Assembly (NCBI GenBank): GCA_018399915.1 | Contig: JAGYNW010000046.1 | Location: 1 to 11,861, forward strand | Origin: Candidatus Omnitrophota bacterium | GTDB lineage: Bacteria; Omnitrophota; Gorgyraeia; Zapsychrales; Zapsychraceae | Length of the DNA stretch: 11,861 nt | Direction: 5' to 3' | Shown: piece after piece, positions 1-8,000 of the stretch | Position numbering within the stretch: position 1 is the first letter of the stretch | Layout: every line of letters starts with the position of its first letter | The notes under the pieces: generated by a model | Told to the model about the DNA's origin: nothing | Database searches by the model: none | Seen by the model: only the letters and a program-made list of their open reading frames with translations | Position numbers and translations under genes: made by a program

Positions 1-1327
1 CACGTAAACGCGAGATATGATACAGTTCCCGCGCGTTAACATTTAATAAGACGCGTTTTCTATGTGAGTTGGTCAGGACATAGGGTGCGGCCTCCGGGTG
101 GGCCGTTTTGATCTTTGAGTATACTTTATTGGTTTCGTCAATGATATCCTGAAAATAGTTTTCCATCCCGACCTGTTTGATGGCTTCAGGAATCGTGTTG
201 CCAAGATGAGGGTCATATTCTTGCGAGGTCAGTGTTGCTTTGCGGTGACGTTTCAATTGTCCAAAACAAGCTGAGGACAGAATGATATTGTAGGTCAGAC
301 TGACATATTCAAACTCACGCAACATGGAATCGTAAAATTGCATGTGTTTAAAAGCGTTTCTGAAAAGGTTGCTTTTCTCATCGGCGGAAAGTCTCTTTGT
401 CAATTTTCGGCAATCGGAAAAGGAGAGCGAACTGCTTGAATGGATCAGCGCTGCGGCAATCACATCATCGCCTCCTTCGGTATAGTCCATAAGTTCAACT
501 GTTTTTTGACGGGAAGGGAAATCTTTTTGTGCATGAAGCGATTTGAGGTAATTTTCCGTGTTTTTTTTCAAGTCCGGGTAAGTTTTAATATCCCTGTCAT
601 TGGCTTCATTGAAAATAATGATCGAAGGCGCGATCTCGACCACTTCGTCGAATATTTTCTTGCCTAAGGCTTTTACTTCATGGAGTGGATGGGAAGCAAA
701 ACGCCTGAGCATCAGTTCTAAATTGCGGGCATTGACAGTCAGTCCTACCTGTGATTCCGTTGCCAGGCTTGTGATATAACGGGCGTCTTCCTTGGCCCAC
801 CCTTCCAAGAGGCTGTGATTCTTGCGGTCCTGGGCTAAATCAGAGTGTTTCTCAAAAGTATGGGCTTTCAGTTTTTCATAAAAGATAAAATAGGCCGCAT
901 TTTGTTTAGCGACCATATCCAGGAAGGTTTTTTCCAGGGGGCTATTTTGGATCTCCTCAGGGATGACGTGATCTTTCTCCAGGGTAATATATCTTTGGGA
1001 TTTCTCAGTATAGGAGCATAACCGGAATTTTTCGATCTCTTCCATGATATAACGTGACGCACCGATGATATCGATGTTAAAGACAGCATGTTCGGCAACG
1101 GAATGATGCCCCATTTTAAAAATAATGGTTGAATTCGACCTGCGTGAGCGTTCGACTTCATTGCGCGCATCACAACGGATCTCTGTGATATTCCGTGGGT
1201 CTCTGCTGATACGCGCATACGAGGCAGAAATCACTTCCGGAGTTATATCTTGTCTTTCGGGATTTTGAGTCTTTAATTCATTGAGAACAGTTGTATCAAC
1301 GTTATATCCGGCAAGATTGACTTTCAT
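1..1327 (-). CDS. thyX: Tandem-domain flavin-dependent thymidylate synthase-like protein (ThyX family), 3' end off window
   Basis: ThyX enzymes methylate dUMP to dTMP using methylenetetrahydrofolate and FAD/NADPH in the cytosol. I translated 442 codons from ATG 1327 with no stop; the frame runs off the left edge, so the C-terminus is missing. The start is secure: an in-frame TGA lies at 1358-1360 with no start codon in between, and an AAGGGG motif sits 9 nt upstream. Two ThyX-like domains are visible. Domain 1 (about residues 33-240) has GHHSVAEH (73-80), KFRLCSYTEKSQRY (100-113) and VNARNLELMLRR (198-209). Domain 2 (about 283 onward) has KRHRKATLTSQEYD (359-372) and NVNARELYHISRLR (429-442). 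The family RHR...S.R signature is divided: domain 1 keeps the S.R part and domain 2 keeps RHR. I recall two-domain ThyX proteins of about 500 residues from other bacteria. Family assignment is strong. Catalytic activity is less certain. The gene is probably transcribed separately from the giant gene upstream. Confidence 0.87.
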   Translation of the reverse strand, partial: MKVNLAGYNVDTTVLNELKTQNPERQDITPEVISASYARISRDPRNITEIRCDARNEVERSRRSNSTIIFKMGHHSVAEHAVFNIDIIGASRYIMEEIEKFRLCSYTEKSQRYITLEKDHVIPEEIQNSPLEKTFLDMVAKQNAAYFIFYEKLKAHTFEKHSDLAQDRKNHSLLEGWAKEDARYITSLATESQVGLTVNARNLELMLRRFASHPLHEVKALGKKIFDEVVEIAPSIIIFNEANDRDIKTYPDLKKNTENYLKSLHAQKDFPSRQKTVELMDYTEGGDDVIAAALIHSSSSLSFSDCRKLTKRLSADEKSNLFRNAFKHMQFYDSMLREFEYVSLTYNIILSSACFGQLKRHRKATLTSQEYDPHLGNTIPEAIKQVGMENYFQDIIDETNKVYSKIKTAHPEAAPYVLTNSHRKRVLLNVNARELYHISRLR

Positions 1328-1335
1328 AGGATGGG

Positions 1336-1342
1336 TCCCCTT
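1336..1342 (-). promoter_or_regulatory. Ribosome-binding site of the thyX-like gene
   Basis: On the minus strand, AAGGGGA lies 8 to 9 nt before the ATG at 1327. It is a fair but not perfect Shine-Dalgarno match, and together with the in-frame stop at 1358-1360 it fixes the start. Confidence 0.5.
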
Positions 1343-1423
1343 ATTTGGCTTTTGGCTTCATGAATTCTAAAATTTTTGATTCGTTTTGTTTATTGATATT
1401 TCTTTGGGTAAGTTTTTGTCCTT

Positions 1424-1452
1424 GTTATAAATCGGTATTTTCATTTTCGGAA
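1424..1452 (-). promoter_or_regulatory. Weak candidate sigma70-type promoter for the thyX-like gene
   Basis: Reading the minus strand, TTCCGA (1447-1452) and TATAAC (1424-1429) are separated by 17 nt. They lie about 100 bp before the ATG in AT-rich DNA. The -10 box is good, but the -35 box matches the consensus at only three of six positions. The position, downstream of a terminator-like hairpin and upstream of the gene, is sensible. This is only a suggestion. Confidence 0.22.
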
Positions 1453-1532
1453 ACTCATTTTACTGCAAAGCCAAGCAATCCGCAACTAAAACTCTGGGAG
1501 ATGTCTCGGAGATAATAGTTGACGATGTAAGA

Positions 1533-1592
1533 AAACGGGGATATTTATGTAATTAGCATTATAGCGATTGCTTATCATAAATATCCCCGTTT
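1533..1592 (-). terminator. Rho-independent-type terminator after the giant gene
   Basis: Two perfect 17-bp complementary arms (1533-1549 and 1576-1592; core CGGGGATATTTATG) flank a 26-nt loop. The loop itself holds a possible 4-bp inner stem (AGCA/TGCT). In the minus direction the stem ends in CCCCG followed by TTTTCTT; on the plus strand it is followed by AGAATGA with no T-run. The orientation therefore fits termination of the giant gene, whose stop codon is about 40 bp upstream. The long loop is atypical, and a small mobile inverted-repeat element is an alternative. Confidence 0.6.
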
Positions 1593-1630
1593 AGAATGAA
1601 CATCAGGCTAAGGATTCATTCATAATTCCT

Positions 1631-2017
1631 TTAGGACATTATTTCCGTGTGCTGCCGCTCTTCATCAAACTTGGCTTTAAGGTCAATAGGCGCAGCCTCT
1701 GGATGAGACGGGGCATTTGCCTTTTTGTTATGGTCATGGCTGTCGACCGTAAAACCCAGAATCATCGGAAGATTCGTTACTGGTGTCACATTGATGATAA
1801 CAGGAATAAATCCATTGATATCAATGTTTTGAATTGTGCCCGGATCCATTTTGACCGGCGCGAAGGCGGCATCCCTTTCGATCTTCAATTTAAGCAAAGA
1901 CGGATCGAGGTTGATACCACCGGGGTCTTTGATGGTCATCGCGGTATCTTCATTCAGTCTTAAAGTTTGTGCTGTCATCGCGGTATCCGTCGGCCCATAA
2001 CCTTCGAATAATGTTCC
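1631..2017 (-). other. C-terminal tail of unknown function
   Basis: Residues 3231-3358 lie beyond the end of the enolase fold. They contain two DTAMT motifs 13 residues apart, then KDPGGINLDPSLLKLKIERD (3260-3279), then a hydrophobic stretch IPVIINVTPVTNLPMILGF (3301-3319), and a charged His-rich end (SHDHNKKANAPSHPEAA). The hydrophobic part is broken by Pro and Asn and is unlikely to span a membrane. I do not recognise a named domain. I have a vague recollection of similar GGI-plus-PVIIN tails on other large candidate-phylum proteins. Confidence 0.6.
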
Positions 2018-5000
2018 GGCATAGACAGCGCGTTCTCCGAGTTCTTTTTCAATCTCAACAAGCCGGTTGTATTTGGCTATTCTTTCATTGCCCATATAAC
2101 CATCCCAACCGTAAGGTGCACCTGTTTTGATCTGTCCGGCGCCCACACCGACGGAAAGATCGGCGATAAAGGTATCTTCCGTCTCTCCGGACCGATGGGA
2201 GATCACAACGCCATGTCCGTTTCCTTTAGCCATGTCGATGACATCAAGGGTCTCTTTAACGGTTCCGATCTGATTCAGTTTCACCAGAATCGCGTTAGCG
2301 GCTTTCTGAGTGATGCCTTTAGCGTAGATGCGGGGGTTGGTCACAAAAATATCATCACCGACCAATTGATTGTCTGAACCGATGCGGCTTTGAAATTCTT
2401 CCCATGCGGGCCAATCATTCTCGGCAAAGGCATCTTCAATTGAATAGATCGGATATTTTCGCATCCAATTTGTATAGACGGTTAAAAGATCCCAGGAAGA
2501 GATCTCCTTTCCATCAAAAGCGTACAATTTCTCAGATTCATCATAGAATTCGCTGGCCGCCACATCCAGGGCGATAACAATATCCGTTCCTTCTTTCAGT
2601 CCGGACTTTCGAATTGCCTCCATGATGAATTCGAGCGCTTGTTCATTATTTTTAAGAGCCGGCTTAAAGCCTTTTTCATTTCCTCTGTCGTAAGCATCTT
2701 TAGGACCTACCCCATTGGCGATAAGGACTTCCTCCAGTTTCGCGTAAACCAATTGGCCCCATTCTAAAGCCTGGGCAAAGGAGTTGGCGCCTATAGGCAT
2801 GATCATGAATTCCTGAACATCCGCTTTTTCCCGAGTATCAACATGAGCTCCGCCATTGAGAATATTGAAAAGCGGGACCGGTAATGTCATCTTTTGTTTT
2901 TGTCCATCCGGGGATCTCAAGGCAAACTCATCATTCAAGTACTCATAGAGCGGTACGCCAAGGGCTTCTGCAGCGGCAACGCGCGTGGCCATAGAAATGC
3001 CCAGAATCGCATTAGCGCCCATATTTTGTTTATTATCCGTTCCGTCGATGGCGATCATTTTATCATCGAGCCGGGAGAGTTCCGGGGCTTTTAATGTCAT
3101 ACCCGTTAACTCCGGTGTCAATTTTTCATTGGCATTGTTGAGCGCGGTAAAGACCCCTTTGCCGTTTTTGTAGTCGGGGTCACCGTCTCTGAGTTCTAAG
3201 GCTTCCCGAGTTCCGGTTGATGCCCCCGACGGGACTTTGGCTGTGCCTTTCGCGCCATTGTTGAGAGCCACAGTGACCTCTAGAGTAGGATTATCTCTGG
3301 AATCAAAGATCTCTTTGGCCTCTATCTTTTGGATTTCTCCGATGACCATAGCCGAATCCAAATAATCCGCTAAAGCTTGAGGTCTAGGGATGGCATTAAC
3401 GGGAACTTCTCGGGCATATTGTTCCATATCACTTTTTTGCCCGGCAAAACCCAGCTTGGTCCAGATGTCTTCAAAATTCCGGCCGACCATTTCATTAAGA
3501 TGAGTGATGAGTTTTGTGTCCCTGAATCCCCAGAGAAGATTTTTTTCCATGCCAAATACTTTTTTATAAGACCGGTAAAACGCTTCGGCAATGGCAAATT
3601 CTGTGATTGTTTCCAGCTTTTTGGGAATCCATCCTTTTGATGTCTTAACTTTAGCATTTACCGTCTCTGTGAATGTCGGCCAATCGCGTTGATGTTTCAC
3701 GAGTCCGAAAGCGTTTTCGCTTAAAAGCGCAAGGACTTCCGGATCGATTTCTGTTTGATAGGCCATCTTATAGTATTTTTTGATGTAGTTAATGATGGCT
3801 AATTTGATCTCGCCATTGCTTCCGTCTGCGTTTTCCCAGAGCTCACTGGAATCCATGGTTTCATTTAGTCGTTGGAAGACATCCGGAGCGCTTTGACGAA
3901 TCGCCAGCAGTTGCTGATTTTGATAACCCGTAGCCAAATGAACCTCAATGACTTTATTCTCCACAAATTCGGTGAAATATTTTTCCGGGACAGTTGAGGC
4001 TCCATGTTGCACGGCTCCGGCGATGGTTGATCCTAATTCACCTGCCTCAGCTGCTTGCGTGATCTGGGCTAATGCTTTGAGGTCGATCTGAACGACTTCA
4101 TCTCCCAGAGGCACACCCGCGATTGTGATTCCGCCATGCCCGGTGCCGCTTTGGACACTGATCTTGATCAACCCTTTGCCTTTGGGGATTCCTATGGCAT
4201 CAAGGGCTTCTTCAACGGCTTGCGCGTACACCTTTACGGACCGCAAGGTGCTGAAAACATTTTGGTCTACGTGCATGTCTTCCCCACCGATACCAACCGT
4301 TAGCGGAAGGCCATATTCTTTCTCTTTATCCCGTATATATTTGACGAGATTTGCTGTTTCCCGCACATTGAATGTTTGACGCAACAGGATCTCTGGCTTA
4401 TCTAATGTTTCCAGATCACGGTCACTGAGTTCTCTTAGGTCATAAAGACCAAGCGTTTTCAGCTCCGGAAGCGTCGCGTTTTCTTTTTTGAGATTGCCGG
4501 CCACCATTAAGGGAGACGGGTCGATGTCAATATTAAAAAATCTTGCCTCAAAGGCTTCGTCAATAAGGTCTTTTAATTGCTGGATCGCCTTTTGAGGATC
4601 CGCCTGGATTCCTCCAAGGCCGAAATATAATTTTTTATCTACTTGCAGGTGATCCAGCTGTAAGAAGATCATTCCTCTGTATCCGGTCTTCATGGCAGCC
4701 GCATAAATAGAAGCCGCGTATTCCCAGAGTGGTTGTCTTGTGTAACCCCTTTCGGATTTTGCGATTTCGAAACTGGCAACACCGTCATGTTTTATGATCT
4801 GACGAAATGCAGTTTGTGCTGTGGCATAGGTCATGCCCCGGATATTATTAGCCGGAAGAGTTGTCCTTTGCAAAATCTGTCCCTCTTTCCTGGCAGTGAA
4901 TGGTTCATGAATAGATGAGGAGTGGATCCCCAAAGATTCAGCGACATCCATGATCAAGCGGCTGGCAGCCTTTTTTACTTCTGGATTTTTATGCAAGGCA

Positions 5001-8000
5001 GCTGTTTTAATAAGCCGGTCCAGGCCCTCTTCCTCAGCAAGGAAATTTTCTGCATCAGTCAAATAAAAGGATTGGGTCTGTGGATTGTAAGCAATATAAT
5101 GGCTGAAGGCATTGACCACATCAGGCACCGTCGCAATAGCCACATCCGCTATGCGCATATATTTAGAGCCTTTCATAGTCAATCTTCCGGATTTGACCAA
5201 ATGGTCAAGGTGGCGTATTACGTAAGCCTTGGGTTCACCTGTCTTTTTGGCCAGTTGCGCTCCGGTAAAAGTTTTATTCATTTTATAGAATCTCTTAACA
5301 TCAGAAAGAACTTTTAAGCTGGATTGAGAGAGTTGGGATTGATCCGATATTTTGACCCCTTGCGCAAGTGCGTACGCGTTTTGTGCGGCCTCGACGGCTT
5401 TTTCTTCTGCAATAATATTTTCTCCGATTTTATAAAGGGCATCCACCGGACGGCCGGCATAGCCCCATTCATTGTCATACCAGTCGAGGACCGTGACTAG
5501 ATAAGAATTTGAATCCTCGATGCGCTGGACTTGTGTCCCTTGCGCGAAGACCACGCCTCCTTCGGAACGGCCCTGGATCTGCGCGACACTCGGGATGTTT
5601 TCTTCAACCGCAAAGGTGCCTTTCATTTGTTCGGTTTGGGCGGCAGCTTTTAGTCGATCATTGAATGTTTCCGCGGTTAATTCTTCACTTCCTTCCGGAA
5701 GAGTTATCACAAGTTTAGATTCGCCTAAAGACGAGTTCGCTAAAGGAATCCGCACCGCATAGGCGATGAATTTTCCTTGCAGTTCCGGAAGCACTTTGTC
5801 CACAGCCACGGCGTTAGCCGCGCCTGTTGATGTAAGAATTATATTAAGGTAAGCGGATAATCCTCTGGCTTTACGGTTACTTGTATCGACCGCTTTATTG
5901 GATGAGGTGGAAGAATGCGCAGACATCAGGGAACCGGCTTCTACAACCCATTCCTGGGCGGCTTGACCTTCGGCTGTTTTTTTCAGGCCTTCGAGCCTGT
6001 CTGAACTTTTGATGAGCCCTGTTTTTTCGGCTTTGATCAGTTCTTTAACCAGCGCGCTAATACCGATGGTGCCATAATCTGCTTGTTTTCGTAAATTTTG
6101 AATGATTTCATGTTCGGAATCAATGCTTTGTTCTTTGAATAGTTTGACGAGTTCGGATTCAAAACGGATTTGATCCGCTCCTTTCATGGCGGCTTTGTAC
6201 ATAGCGGCGATGCTGTTGGTGGTACAGGAGGCGATGTCAAAGATGTCCACATATAAAGGAATGATTTCATCATTAACCCCTATGAGAATCGGGTAGGCGA
6301 CATTTGTTGGCTCTGCCTTATCTTTCGTGGGTGTGGTAAAAACAACTTTTTTCATCCCTGCTTTTGTATAATCTTCCAGTTGTGATCTTTGTTTGAATTG
6401 ACCGGTCGCGTCTATAGCAATATCAATATTGAGGGCTTCATTGATCTTGCGAAAGCGGTTTACCGGCAGTTCTTTAGCTGATCTTCTGGCATTGAAGGTA
6501 TAGATCCTGCGGAATTGATTCCAGTCGGCCAATTTGATCTCTACATAATTACCGACTTTGGGATCTACTCCATCAAAAATATCCATTTTTTCATCATATC
6601 CGGTGCGAATTTCATCACCCGGAAGTAAAGTCGCGCCATGAACTGAATCGGTGTAAAGTGTTTCCACGAATTTTTCCGGTGTAGTTCCATTCACAGCGAC
6701 CACTTGAATATCCTTGGGATCGGTAAAACGAATTATCTTTCTAAAGTCGATACTTCCAATCCTCCCATTGGCGCCATTAATAAAAATACGCATGGCTCTT
6801 TCCAAAGAAGGCCTTTGGAATTTGCTGGCTTGAGCTAAAGAACCGTGTGCCTCGGGCAAAGGCACCTCTTTGAGCGCTTCGTCGGCAAGTACATGTTCGG
6901 CACCAGCGTCATTCCAGAGATAGAGGCCCAGCAACATGCGCCCATCCGATAGGGGTACAAATTTTAAGGATTCGGTATCTACAACCAATTTATCATCCGT
7001 CCGTAAACGGGAGGTTGCGTCGATCTGTCGAAAGCTGACACCTCTGCGCGCGAATTCGCGGGATATGTTTTCTTTAAACGCTTTTTCATCTTCAATTTGT
7101 TTGTCCATAATCAATGTCAGAGGGATCAATTGAGGGCCGACACGGTTAGATACGCCGATGACGGTTCCCACATCATCTTCATTTTTTTCAGCGACCACAA
7201 GTTGATTTTGTCGGCCTAAGCGTTGTAGTTGGCCTTGATGATCGATGATGGGCAATGGTTGGTCATTGATGCTTTTAATAATTGTTGGACTATCAATGAT
7301 GACCCCGGCACCGTCCATGGCTACTTGAATGGCATTGATTACCGGCTCATAGGTTTCCCTAGCTTTCGCTAACTGTGCCTTGGAATAGGCTTTGATTTTA
7401 TCAGATTGACTGTTAAGTTCTTGAATTTGGCTTTCGGTCAGGTCTGCTCGCGTGACCATGGCCTCATCATCGACCAAAGGTTCTATTCTAATGCTTTCAT
7501 CCAGGTAAAGAGGAATATCATATTGTTGAGCAGCTGTTGCCAGTATGTCAATCGGCCTTTGGAGTTGATAACGGACATCTTCTTCCGAGATCAAGGCGCC
7601 ATTGGCATTGTTTACTTCCAGAAGCATTTGTCTGGAAACAAGTTCCATCGGTCTGGAAAGCGAAATGAAATCAACCGTGTTATCGAGGATCTCATCGATT
7701 TCAAGCAGGTTCCCCGGGATCTGAATGTCAACGCCGTAAGAAACATCCAAATTTTGCTTTTTGAATAAATTTAAGGCCTCTTTGACTTCTTTGGGATTCC
7801 GCGCCCGGCGGAGCACAACGGATATGGAACTGGTAAATTTATTGTTAAGGTCATTGATGATGCTGATATCTGTTTCCAGAAAATCTTTATCGATACCAAG
7901 AGCTTTAACCAAGCCCATTCCGCCAAAGATAGGGTTGGATTCGACTTGTTCGTGATTTTCGCCCCATTTGAGTTGACGGTATTCACGGGTGGTGCCATCA

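Larger units (their letters stand above)
1328..1630. other. Intergenic region between the giant multi-enzyme gene and the thyX-like gene
   Basis: This 303-bp gap separates two genes on the same strand. The part next to the giant gene carries a long hairpin read as its terminator. The part next to thyX is AT-rich and holds the ribosome-binding site and a weak promoter candidate. I found no credible small reading frame, tRNA or recognisable riboswitch. Confidence 0.7.

Noticed and set aside
440..667. Plus-strand open frame of 75 codons
   Set aside because: It is antisense to the second ThyX domain and has no recognisable motif or ribosome-binding site.
868..1218. Minus-strand open frame of 116 codons beginning MRVSAETHGISQ
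   Set aside because: It lies out of frame inside the ThyX-like coding region, whose own frame carries recognisable family motifs. Its product resembles nothing.
1344..1361. TTTGGCTTTTGGCTT repeat upstream of thyX as an operator
   Set aside because: It is only two copies of a short low-complexity motif, with no symmetry or known regulator match.
1799..1857. The hydrophobic stretch in the C-terminal tail as a membrane anchor
   Set aside because: It contains several Pro, Asn and Thr residues (IPVIINVTPVTNLP) and is short. It fits a buried strand pair better than a transmembrane helix.
4922..5317. Plus-strand open frame of 131 codons, and similar plus-strand frames (7406-7768, 8246-8578, 9720-10103)
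   Set aside because: All are antisense to the giant gene, where the minus frame shows strong protein homology. Their products have odd composition and no motifs.
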